Positions 12,720 through 22,800 of a DNA stretch of 64,000 bases are shown here, piece by piece. The translations under genes were made by a program, and so were the position numbers. This DNA is from Pagrus major (taxonomy: Eukaryota; Chordata; Actinopteri; Spariformes; Sparidae), in the NCBI RefSeq assembly GCF_040436345.1, contig NC_133221.1:6322663-6386662 (forward strand), written 5' to 3'. How positions within the stretch are numbered: position 1 is the first letter of the stretch; each line of letters begins with the position of its first letter. Below the pieces are notes generated by a model. The model was not told where the DNA came from, did not search any database, and saw only the letters and a program-made list of their open reading frames with translations.

Positions 12720-12806
12720 AATAAATGTAGCTGTATTTTTCCATCAACGACCTGTAAATTATGTCTCCTTTGTCTAATCATGAAGAAATATTTTTGCTTA
12801 AATAAA
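12720..12806 (+). terminator. Poly(A) signals of irx7
   Basis: AATAAA occurs at 12720-12725 and again at 12801-12806. The second is followed by CGTGTTCTGCTTGTCTGTGTTTG, a strong GT-rich downstream element, so cleavage near 12825 is likely. This gives a 3' UTR of about 250 bases. Confidence 0.75.
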
Positions 12807-13120
12807 CTTCAGCTTCTAGCGAAATCCTGACGTGTTCTGCTTGTCTGTGTTTGGGCGGCATGCTGTGCGTAAAAATGGAAAATTAAGCAACAAAAAACTA
12901 AAAAGTTTGTGTCTTAAAGGCCTTGCACAGAAGGAAGTCTTTCCTTTAACATATTAACTAAACTTCTTGTGTTTCCTGTTGTTCATGTAAATGATGAGCA
13001 CAAAGACAGTATTGGCCTTACTTTGCATATCAAACCAAAGTCTTTTCAGTCTTCCCAAACTGGTTTCTGGTCAGTTTTGTTGCTTTTTTAATCCTCAGCC
13101 ATGAGACCTCAAGAGTCCGT

Positions 13121-13746
13121 AAAGGAACAGTTCACCCCAAAATGAAGAGTCAGTCGTTACCCACTCAGCCTCATGCTCATTGAAAGTCAGGTGAAGTTTT
13201 GTAGTCCGGAAAAACATTCCTGGAGCTTCACAGCGTCGCAGCGTTTCTCCTGAACAACTGAAGTAGATGGGGACTTGTTTTAAAACGTAAATAAAACACA
13301 ACCAAAATAAACATCAAAATGTTCGGGGAAGGGTAATCCAAGAGTCTGGAAGCCCTGAGATCCAAAATTGTTTTGAAAAGACGTTATTTACCTGCTTTTT
13401 CAAACCGAAATTTTCCACTGTAGCTGCTAAACTTAAATCATTAGCACCCATCCCGTCTCCAGTGGGTGCAAGAGCTCGAGTCGAGGGTATAGATCATGTG
13501 TTTTTCAATTTGGGGCTTGGATTACGTCGCGCAAGCTGTATGAAGTCATTGTATGTTTCTTTTTGTTTGTTGTTTACATTTTGAAACAAGTCCCCATCGA
13601 CTTCAGTTGTTTAGGAGAACGCTGTTTTCCCGTAAAGCTCCAGAAATGTTTTGTGCGCCACGAAACTTCACCTGACTTTCGAAAATCTTCATGGAGGAGA
13701 GTAAATACTGACTGAATTTTCATTTTTAGGTGACTTTTTCCTTTAA
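13121..13746. repeat. Foldback MITE-like element, copy 1
   Basis: It starts AAAGGAACAGTTCACCCCAA and ends GGTGACTTTTTCCTTTAA, imperfect terminal inverted repeats. The interior arms are also complementary over more than 100 bases: AACTGAAGTAGATGGGGACT on the left faces AGTCCCCATCGACTTCAGTT on the right. Related copies are at 24853-25290 and, partially, 22480-22800. It sits between the converging irx7 and cd40 genes. Confidence 0.85.
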
Positions 13747-15205
13747 GGTATACCCCTTCATGTATACAGTGTAAAAACTAACTCCAGATTAGATGGCGGC
13801 AGCAGCAGCAGGCCCAGAGGTCGTTTAAGGTGTCAGTAATGATTCGTGGTTGGCTGAGGGAGTCTTCACCATCAATCACACAGGTTCCCATGTAAATTCA
13901 AAGGGCTGTACCTCCATTAATCCCGGGATAATGAGAAAGCCCCTGGAGCAACCGGCCTGGGATGCAGTTGCCTCACCTCTCCATGTAAATCCCTACAAAC
14001 AGGAACACACAGAGGGGAGATTAGCTTTTATCTGAGCCCCTTCTTCTCACAGCAAACACATGAATACAACAGAATATAAAGGCATTCAACTTCAAACTGG
14101 GTCTCCTTCTGATTTGGACTTGTACAGTGCTGCTTAATGACTCCTTTATGTTTCTTATTCTTACAGTTTCAGTCTTGGCACACTGGAGAGTCACTATGCT
14201 GTGATGATCCATGAACCTCTAGCACCCCTCTGAGGAAAACAGGAGTAACAGCACGATTTACAGTATTTAATTGTTTAAACTGTGGGAAGACTACAGGTGA
14301 AAGGGACAGGTGTATGCCCGACTTATAAAAAATAAATAAGTCAGTTATTTTAGCCGAATTTGGCTCACTCACCAAAACACAAACGTCATGGAGGCAATTA
14401 AGATACGTTAAAAAAGCTCTGCGTCCGATGGGCGCCGTTTGCGTCAAATACCAGACTCTTCCCGGAGCAATAACTCAGTCAAATCATGACAGACATTTAT
14501 AAAACAAATATTTTTAGATTCATTGTGTCTTACGCCTCCCGAGGATGTCATTATTTCCGGTGAATTGCACCTGAACGTCCATAAATCCGCTTAGAATCAC
14601 AGACGACTCGCGTAATTCCAGAGTCCCTTGAGAATCTTCACGTTTTTAAGTTTTCTTCAGTATAAAAGCAATGCCGTGTTAATTGTCTGCACAATCATGG
14701 GCACAATGCAAACAGGAAGTGCTTGTAGTTAATTCGGCATACTTTCAATGCTGCCAATATTCCAAAATGGAGACAAATATAGGCTAAAATAACAGGGCCC
14801 AAGGTGTAGCCCACAGCATGGATCACTACCGAGTCCACAGCCATGTTATGCTTCCTGTTTACATCCCCCAAAGCTTCATGGGAAGTTTTTTTCCTGACTG
14901 AATTAAACCACACACACTGACCAACAGCAGGAAAAGTACACACTTCATCGGTGGCATGCATTTTAATGCAAATTCAAAGCTTTTAAATTACACGCTGCTG
15001 TCATGCACAGTTATTGCCCTATCACCCGTGTACCTCATGCAAATATACAGAAGTATTATGCAAACAATTCACATAAACGTTGACGACCACATGTAAATAC
15101 AATATGAACACACAGTGAAACAGAGGCCTAACTAATAAAACTAATGCAGTCCAGGCATATACTGTAGTACGTCTATTTCCTAGTATTGTCAGACTACAAC
15201 GTCTT
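13747..15205. other. Convergent intergenic region irx7 / cd40
   Basis: No exon supported. About 13780-14040 looks unique and moderately GC-rich and contains a palindromic homeodomain-type site (13918-13931). A minus-strand frame at 14695-14961 has no gene-like features. Confidence 0.4.
13918..13931. promoter_or_regulatory. Palindromic TAATCC / GGATAA site
   Basis: TAATCCCGGGATAA combines a perfect K50-homeodomain (Otx/Crx type) half-site TAATCC with an inverted near half-site. It lies about 1.1 kb beyond the 3' end of irx7 in unique-looking sequence. Function is inferred only. Confidence 0.2.
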
Positions 15206-15226
15206 CGCTACAGCACACGATTTGAA

Positions 15227-15232
15227 TTTATT
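15227..15232 (-). terminator. Candidate poly(A) signal of cd40
   Basis: AATAAA on the minus strand, about 80 bases beyond the cd40 stop codon. The 3' UTR would be unusually short, so a later signal may also be used. Confidence 0.45.
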
Positions 15233-15309
15233 GTTAACACTTCAGGCGACTATTTACATCTTTAGGTGGAGAATTATATACAACAACACATACCGGTCTA
15301 CATCCATAA

Positions 15310-18300
15310 TTACAAACTAGTATCAAAACTATCTGTGCACTGCGTTTGTGACTCCTGTCGGGAGAGCTGCTCCGCCTTCCCGTTCTCCTGCGTCACCAGG
15401 TTTCCTCGATCGGTCAGCGCCGTCGGTGACATCGGCACGCTCTGCTCGTCGTCTTCCTCCGGCGTCCTCGTGAATCCCTCCTCCTGCGTGGACTGCATCT
15501 CAGGCGACATGGACTCCTCATCGAGAGGATCAGGTTGTTCGGGTATGAACATTTTCTCCTCCTTCAGCTGCTCCCTCTGTGGTTCCCGACATGCTTCGAA
15601 ACAGCCCTGCAAGAGGAAAATGTAGAAATGTTAGAAATATAGAATATTGTGTTTTCAGTCATGATTTTCAGTTTCTGAAATCTGATCACTCCACTTGGGA
15701 AACATCCAAATAAACACAAAACCTGGTTTCCTTTTTCAGGTAGCAGGATTAAGAACAACCCTGTAAACAGCTTAATCTGTGCTGGAGACCCTGTAGACGC
15801 TAAATTAAACGTCATTTAAAACTTTTTGGGGGGAAATACGCTCAATCGCTTTCTGTTGAGAGTAAGACAGCTGGCTTATCTTAGCATAACGTCTTGAAAC
15901 AGCTAGCCTGGCTAATGAAAAGTGAATAAAACATATCCAGTTTCCATATCCAAAAGTTTTTTTTATACTTAAATCTTTGCACAGATTAAATAACATGTAA
16001 ATTAGTGAGCTTTAGAGGCAGGTTTTGTTACCTCTGGACGGAGCCAGGCTAGCAGTTTCCCCCCGTTTCCAGTCTTTATGCTAAGCTAAGCTGATCACCA
16101 ACTGCTGTTGGAGCTAAATGGAGCCATTTTATGTTCTATGTCTTTTCCCCCCATCTGCTTAAGTTGTTTAGGAGGATGCTGAAAAATCTAAATACTCGAG
16201 TACTAGTGCTTTAGTGCTAGTACCTCAGAATCGTACTAAAGTGGAGTACTGAGCGTGCAGATATAAAAGTGGGATCAATCCTCTGATCTGACTCTCAGAA
16301 AGACGGCAAACAGCAAAGCATATTTGCCAAAAAGCAAAACTGTTCCTTAAAAGGAGAGTCATCAAACATAGTCACTAAATTGTCCTCTTGAGACAATGTG
16401 AACATTGTTAATTATCTTTGTTGTTTACAAAGTATTCCTGTTACTCAAGTGAATATGCTACATGAGAGACTAATCCAAGAAAGAGAAAAATCACATTTAC
16501 CTTTACCTTTTCTTGGCAGCGTTGACCTAACACCAAAGGAAAGAAAGATGGAGAACGTGAGTGCATTGAGTTGATTTCCAAAACTTGAACTCATTAAACA
16601 CACTGTGGCAGAGAGCATTTACCTCTGCATAGAACGAACAGGACTACAGCTAGAACTATGGCCACAACCAAAGACATCACAACGGCGATCACAACATGTG
16701 TCCGTGAGGCTCCTCCTGCAAGACAACAGAGAAAGCCATTAACCACAAGCTGAATACTTACAGAACAAGTCAACAACTTCACAATCTACTGGCTCCTGTA
16801 ATACAGGATAACTAGACAATGTGAGTGAAACATGTCCTCCGCCACAGGAAATCAGTTCACGGCTCGTCACTGAAAAACACTTTCACATCCGCTTACACTT
16901 CGGCAGAGGAAGTACAAATAAAGAAGATGATTTTCAGAGAGGAATGCTTCAATTTGAATTCTTAATAAAGTGACTCTTGAGCTTTTTAAACATAGCGGAG
17001 TCGGCACACACATGTAGTGTAAACACTGTGTAGGTGAAGGCTTTGAATCCCACACTGAAAACCACAGACCGACATAGATTTACTAGCTGTAACACCTCAT
17101 CGCCTACACAGTTTCGTTTTGAGCAAGACGCCACTAACCACACAGCTGCAGATAGCGGGACAGTAAAAAGTGAGAACGTTTTTTTCAATTTGTCAGCCTA
17201 CACGCAGAACTTACCACAGATGGTGTCGGATGTGCTTGTTCCCTTTTGTTCAACGTGTTGTCCGAACCCACATCTGCAAAGAAAGTCACAGCGTTAATGT
17301 CTGTTTTTTTATTGTGCTCAGTAGATTCACATTCAGGTGACTGTTTGTCCTGAAAGGTCCAAAAAGATCAAACAGCTTTGAGATCTGTGACTGTGACGGC
17401 TATGACACATGAGTCGAATCATTCTCATACTCCCCTCCCCACCCCTCTTACTGCTTATAGCCCCTTTCCCACGAGTATAATATTATCAGGGGACCTCAGG
17501 TGATTCAGAAATCACCACCTCACATCTGTGTTTCGTTGACGCATTGGCACCTGATAAGTCTGTATTCTGCTTGTGTTTACTGACATTATCTCCTGGATAT
17601 GTTGTCAGCTTCGGTAAAGTTGGAACGTTACTCACAGATTTGAACTTTCGGGGATCAGTAGCTTATAAGCAAAACGATGCCTCATTCATTCATGATAGTA
17701 GACGAGCTACAACATGGGACAAATGACTGGTCCTTTGGTGCAGCGGCTGTCAGGCGAGTGTGCGGAGACTGAATATTCACTAACTTTCACCGAAATGACT
17801 TCACACGTCCCTGAAATCCGTTATTTATTCTTTATCTTTTTATTTTAACTATTAATTTCATTGCCAAGGGTGTGCATTAGTCTCTAAATCCATTCCCATG
17901 TTTCTTTTCAATCACTTGTGAAGCACTTCGAATTGATTGACAGGTGCTATATAATTAAAGTTTGATTTATTGATCGATGGATTGAGTACGCCGCACAACC
18001 CCAAATCACAGACATGCTGATTCACATGGGACTACTATTATCACAGTAAACACATTCTCTGTGTTTAGTAGGTAATATGTGGTGGATTTTTACACCCAGG
18101 TCATACTAGTCCCGTGTGAACAGGGCCTAAGAAGCATTTGTTGAGTCTCTCTCTCCACAATTATTCCTGTTTTTCCTCCAATTTGTCGATTAACACCGAA
18201 AATAATCGACAAATTAATCGACAGTGAAAAGATTAGTTGCGACCCTGTTTCACACAGCGGTTTTAGGTTCATATATAGGCTGACAACCCGAACAACAACC

Positions 18301-21300
18301 TAACCCCAAACCAACTTTTTCAGCATTATGACCTTCTTGCCAAGACTTGGCTAAGAAGATTGATACCGATCTCATGTTTATGGGGTGTTGCTGAGTCTTT
18401 TAATTTAACGTATCGTAGTTTCAATACTTACTCTGTCAGCTTCTTGCAGACACCGACCGACGACTCCTCATCAGAAAACGTGGAGCCCTCAAGGCATTTC
18501 TCACACACTGTGTCATGTGAATGATTACCTGAAAGACAAATGTGATGGCCACAACGGATTCAGCACAGTGTGTACACAAAGCAGATCATCCTTTATATTC
18601 AGTGCAACAAAAAAAAAGGCTTGAATGGATCAAAAAGATGTGTCGTACCTGAGAATTGAACTCCATAACCTGGTTCGCAGGTGCTGTGCGGCACACAGGT
18701 CATACATACTTTCTGATCGGAGCAGTGGTATCCCTCTTTGCACTTGCAGATGCTCAGTTTCGTGGGTTCGTGGACAGGATGATCAAAGTTGTTATCTGAA
18801 AGGAGAGCGGACACAAGTTGCACATTGTGCTACGTCAAACAGATGTCCATCAACACAGGAAGAGTTTTTGTTAAATTTGTCACAAAGTCTTACTTTTGTC
18901 GCAGTATGGCTGACGTATACACTTGGGTTCCTTTGTGTATTTTTCCTGATATTCATTATTCCCACATGGTTTGCATTGAGGTTCCCGACAAGTGCCGATG
19001 GACGTCATGCTGTACCCTGAAAAACATAGTGTCGCTTTAAAGTCAAAAGAAAACGCAGTACAGTGTGACGTTACAGCATTTATCTCAAGTGTACGTGAGC
19101 CTGAGGTTTAAAACCAATAGTTTGACGGATGCCACTCTCATGTTTGTCTGTTCAGTACAAAGCTGCAGCTGAGCCTTAAGTGTAAAAACACAAGAAGTTG
19201 TAATTTCCTGAGGTTTTATTTCTTGGCTGGGAGGAATGACTAACCTACAACTGCAACTGACATACTTTCAATTTCAATTAATAGTTCAGTAACAAAAAAA
19301 AAGCCCATCCCAACTCCCTAGAGTCCAAGGTGACATCTTGAAATGTCTTGTTTGTTCCACGTCCACAACCCAAAGATATTCACTTTCACAGTAACACAGT
19401 AAAATGGAGCAAACCCCCCGTCATTCGAGAAGAGAAGGTTCAGGATGTTTCACTAGTTTTGCTTGAAAAAAGGCCTGAGCGCTTCATATTTAACCGACAG
19501 AGTGGTGTCGATTTCTCCTCTAATGAAGTTTATATGACTAAAGTTCAGGAGCAGGATCGAACCACCTGTGCAGATAGGGGAGTCTCACGCCTTTCTCTCC
19601 CGTTTGTCTCAAGTTCTCAAAACCCTCCCCCCCAAAACCGGTTCTTCTCCTCTCTCCCTTTCATAGGGGTTGAGTTCACATGTTCTTCACATGCTCGTGT
19701 GGGTTTTACCCGGTGCTCCGGTTTCTTCCCACCAACAAAGACGTGTGTTGGGCCTAATACTTCCACTTCAGTAACCTTCCCTCTTCTCTATTATAGGAAC
19801 CACAGGGGACGGTGAGTCACCCCGAGTCTCGACCTCCCCAGGTCCAAGATGCTCCGGCCACGCCTCGACTCCGATCGATCCCCACTTCATCCCTCTCTTC
19901 GACCCCAATCATCCATCGAACACGACCCTCATCCTACCTACTTCAACCCTTACAGCCATTTTTTTTATTATAAATTACTTATATGCTATAACTAATGCTA
20001 TGCTAATGTGTGTTAGTGAATGTCATCCTGGCAGGAAAACAAATAAGTGATCTTTTCCTTCCTGTGGACGTCAGGATGGAGAAAGTGAAAGAGAATCCAG
20101 TGAAGGTTAGGAGGGATGGTAAGTGAAAGCAAAAGTCATATTTTAACATCAGCATTGATGCTGTTTGAGAAGAGACTGTTATCTTGAAGTGTTTTCCCTT
20201 TTGCCATCTTTGTCTTCTATTTATATTTCATGTTTATTAACTCACACGGCTACTGAAGGGATTCAAAAGCCTACATTTACACCTGGATACAAGAGGATCC
20301 GCATTGTAGCTCATTTTCTACAGTCAGTGAACAGGCTGAAGCCCCTTTTTGACCCGGTGCTGGTCCAGAGTTGGTTCAACCTGCCAACCTTTTAAGAACT
20401 GGTTTGCTTTTCCACAGGCATGACACCCATCACAGAGTCACATCATTCAGTATACGTCTCCAACTTTGGTGGACTACATCGACTTTTTACAAGTGTGGCT
20501 CCTGGCTTTGCATGAACACAACCAAACACGACCGGTCCTCGGACCACTGCCTCTTTAACTTGGCGTCCGTATTGAAAATCTTTTGTTTATTCTCCGATAG
20601 ATAAGTCAGACCACGTTACACCGGCTCTGGTTTTTAAAAATGATGTCATAAGCAGTGTAAGTTGGCGTTGACGTAAGCGGTTTTTCTTTTGTTGTAGACC
20701 AAAAGAGTGCTGGTGCCAGTTTTCCTGTTGAAACACAAAGAACTGGTTCCATAGGAGGCACCGGCTCCGAACCGGCACCTGAACTGCCATGGTGGGAAAG
20801 GGTTATTATAACTGTCTGTGTGACTACAACATCTCAGGGTTGGTAACAGAAATAACACGATCCAAGACAGACAGATCACTTCGTCACTTTCACAATAATC
20901 ATTTCTTCAGTTCACATACCTGGTCCACACATTTTGCAGCACTGGCCTTCGCTCACATACTGAGTGTACGGGTCACACTGGGGCTGAGCGGCGGTCATCA
21001 CCTGTGGAAACAAAGAGTTTTGCACATAAACGTGAATAAAAATGCATTTAAGCCTTTGTTTAGTGTGCAGTGCTGCTTTCTCTCAGTATGACTGTTGGAT
21101 CACTTCCTCACAGCAGACTGTAAGGGGCGTGACGGAAAGTCCCAAACATTCAACACCCAGTTGACTGTGAAACTCACAGACAGGTGCACTTGGCTCTTTC
21201 TTTTACATTTTCTGCTGTTAATATCGTTGTTTGCGTATGAGGGGTTCAGTTAAAGTCGTGTGTTCACCACCGCCTCCTTGTTTCTGCGAGGAAAACGAAA

Positions 21301-21616
21301 GTGAAAGTAATTTTTCAAAGAGACGTGCGCCACTGGGTGTAACCTCTCCAAAAACAAAAAAATGCGCACAAACTCGACCAGATGTGTGATTAAACGACAC
21401 TTCTGAGTCAAATATATAAAGATTATAAACTGAAATAAATCTGAATTGAAGCCTACAATGACACATCTGGATCAGACAGTGGAAACGAGCCTGAGCTGTG
21501 CCACTTATTCACAGTAAAAACCGAACCTTTTCACAATAAAACACAACAATCAGCTCACTCACCACGAGAGACATCATCACCATCGTCTTCATCATCACCA
21601 GAAGAGATGGATCCAT
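15310..21616 (-). CDS. cd40: CD40 (TNF receptor superfamily member 5)
   Basis: Nine exons on the minus strand, all with GT-AG borders: 21616-21563, 21001-20920, 19016-18894, 18795-18649, 18528-18432, 17273-17215, 16715-16623, 16526-16507, 15606-15310; 972 nt, 323 aa. A Met-rich hydrophobic signal peptide (1 to about 22) precedes cysteine-rich TNFR repeats (about 25-188) with CD40-like phrases (QCCKMCGPG, CKCKEGYHC, CVPHSTCEPGYGVQ, EQKGTSTSDTICG). A transmembrane helix follows (about 195-217) and then a tail of about 105 aa. The tail contains STQEE, which fits the TRAF2 consensus (P/S/A/T)x(Q/E)E, and VTQENGK, which mirrors VTQEDGK at the end of human CD40. PEEDDE could serve as a TRAF6-type PxExx(acidic) site. 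The exact mammalian PVQET is absent. CD40 sits on B cells and antigen-presenting cells, binds CD40L and signals to NF-kB. The start has A at -3 and G at +4. Confidence 0.93.
15866..16095. repeat. Foldback repeat with 'CTTAGCATAAAGACTGGAAAC' arms
   Basis: Located in the last intron of cd40. The left arm (15866-15914, CTTAGCATAACG, AAACAGCTAGCCTGGC) faces its reverse complement on the right (16043-16095, GCCAGGCTAGCAGTTTCCCC, TATGCTAAGCTAAGCTG). The same words recur at 37564-37720, 51150-51980, 58255-58420 and 63650-64000. Confidence 0.75.
16507..16526 (-). other. 20-nt exon 8 of cd40
   Basis: This tiny exon (codes QRCQEK after a split Gly) lies between a TTAG acceptor and a GTAAAG donor. It is needed to keep the tail in the frame that matches the human CD40 C-terminus. 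Without it exon 9 would be read in another frame and stop after about 25 residues, before every TRAF motif. Confidence 0.75.
17459..18130. repeat. Probable dispersed element in cd40 intron 5
   Basis: The edges CCCCTTTCCCACGAG (17461) and CCCGTGTGAACAGGGCC (18111) are roughly inverted, as in hAT-type MITEs that resemble CCTTTCCCAC-ended repeats near 20400 and 20800. The interior has no coding potential. Confidence 0.35.
19640..19965. repeat. Dispersed repeat in cd40 intron 2
   Basis: TGTGGGTTTTACCCGGTGCT and CCGGTTTCTTCCCACC match the core of a very common animal repeat (GGTGCTCCGGTTTCCTCCCAC). The cytosine-rich, purine-poor stretch that follows (19840-19960) has no coding signal. Confidence 0.5.
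20330..20812. repeat. Dispersed 'ACCGGTTC' MITE-like element
   Basis: The left part (CCAGAGTTGGTTCAACC, AGAACTGGTTTGCTTTTCCAC) and right part (CACCGGCTCCGAACCGGCAC, CTGCCATGGTGGGAAAGG) are loosely inverted. This is typical of a teleost hAT-like MITE. It lies in cd40 intron 2. Confidence 0.45.
21134..21143 (-). promoter_or_regulatory. Perfect NF-kB site in cd40 intron 1
   Basis: GGGACTTTCC on the coding strand of cd40 is the classical Ig-kappa/p50-RelA decamer. It lies about 130 bases upstream of exon 2, within the 561-bp first intron. CD40 is a known NF-kB target in mammals. Activity here is inferred. Confidence 0.5.
21291..21306 (+). promoter_or_regulatory. Triple GAAA interferon-regulatory element in cd40 intron 1
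   Basis: GAAAACGAAAGTGAAA is a perfect fit to GAAANNGAAANNGAAA, the arrangement bound by IRF dimers in interferon-stimulated elements. It is 148 bases from the kappa-B decamer and 256 bases inside the intron from exon 1. Mammalian CD40 is interferon-gamma inducible through IRF/STAT sites. Confidence 0.5.
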
Positions 21617-22026
21617 GTTAGCGAGTCGTGTTAATCGCAGCATGTCGTCTCTTCTCCTCCACACACAGTCTGCAGTCTGTCTGCGCTCTCAGATGAACTC
21701 AGCTTTAAGCCTCAGCTCCTCACAGGGTATTTCCTCCTGTAGTTGGAGCTGTAGAGGGGAGTTTCACACGTTCTCATTTGACCATTTCCTGCAACAGTAG
21801 CCAATTGTAGCGCACAGTTTGGTTCCTCCCTTAACCACACCAGGAGTTGGATATAATGTGATTCACCCCATGTGTCACTGCCACAGCAGCCACAGCTGGA
21901 TTTTTGGACTAGAAGTAAGAGATTATTACTTCTTCACAGCTCAAACTGTGGTGAAAGTTAAAGTTCAGCAGCAATATGCAAGTGAAAGTATGTTAAAATG
22001 TATACAAGTAAACATTATCGGCTTAC
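21617..22026. other. 5' flank of cd40
   Basis: Promoter and 5' UTR of the minus-strand cd40 gene should lie here. Apart from the kappa-B-like sites, nothing specific is recognisable. Confidence 0.4.
21725..21765. promoter_or_regulatory. Near-consensus kappa-B sites in the cd40 promoter
   Basis: GGGTATTTCC (21725-21734) and GGGGAGTTTC (21756-21765) each differ at one base from GGGRNNYYCC. They lie 109-149 bases upstream of the cd40 start codon. No TATA box was seen. Confidence 0.3.
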
Positions 22027-22466
22027 TTAAAGGTGCATTATGTAGAAATTTTAATCTGGGGGTCCTAGAAACTAGGTTTACATACTTTAATTTTCAAAAA
22101 ACACATTATTTTTCTCATGGTGCACTGCTGCAGCATCCCTTTACACACTGTGTCTTCAACGCTCTGTTTTAGCGACAGAGTCAGACATCTCGCCTCTGTT
22201 CGATCTTTGGTGAAAGCTGCACATGCGCATTACTTAACGGGTAGGATGTGGCCAATCAGAGGCAGAGTAAGGTGGGTCATGCCGAGCAAGGTAGTGTGAT
22301 CTAAAATAACGCCAAACACTCCGCTGGTGCTCCGAGCTCCCAGTCCATACCGCTAGCTGTACGGCTAAATGAGATACCCAGGCTAACAGCAGCTACAGTT
22401 TACACCAGTTATTTGTTTAGAGAATGAATTCAACAGGTGGCCAATTTTAACAAACTGCACCTTTAA
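22027..22466. repeat. TTAAAGGTGCA MITE-like element
   Basis: TTAAAGGTGCA at the left end (22027) and its exact reverse complement TGCACCTTTAA at the right end (22456-22466) bound a 440-bp element. Its interior (GTGCTCCGAGCTCCCAGTCC, CCGCTAGCTG) recurs at 29160-29215. Confidence 0.85.
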
Positions 22467-22479
22467 AACCTAAAAAAAC

Positions 22480-22800
22480 AACCCAAAGAGGGCTTCACAA
22501 GCTTGTTTGGCGTAATCAAAGTCTACGGAAGCCACGAGATCCCAGATTGACTTGAAAAAATGTTATTTACACCCATTTTCAAGCCAAAATCTTCGCTGTA
22601 GCTGCTGAGATAAAAGCTTTAGCGTGCTCCCTGTCTGAAGTGGATGCACCAACTTGACCGCGGCTTAAAGGTTTAAATAACGTCTTCTCAAATGAGGCTT
22701 CTGGAGACTTGGATTATGCTGGACGAGCCATTTTTGTTGTTTTTTTTTCTCAGTATTTTTTTGCTTCATCAAGTCCCCATCTACTTCAGATGGTTATGAA
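22480..22800. repeat. Foldback MITE-like element, partial copy
   Basis: AGATCCCAGATTGACTTGAA and AAGTCCCCATCTACTTCAGA match the right half of the elements at 13121-13746 and 24853-25290. The left arm is missing. Confidence 0.65.

Noticed and set aside
14695..14961. Minus-strand frame with a hydrophobic stretch
   Set aside because: No splice signals, no recognisable family and no compositional change. Likely chance.
18625..19020. Plus-strand open frame of 131 codons
   Set aside because: It is antisense to cd40 exons 3 and 4, which have proper splice sites and CD40-like cysteine spacing on the minus strand.
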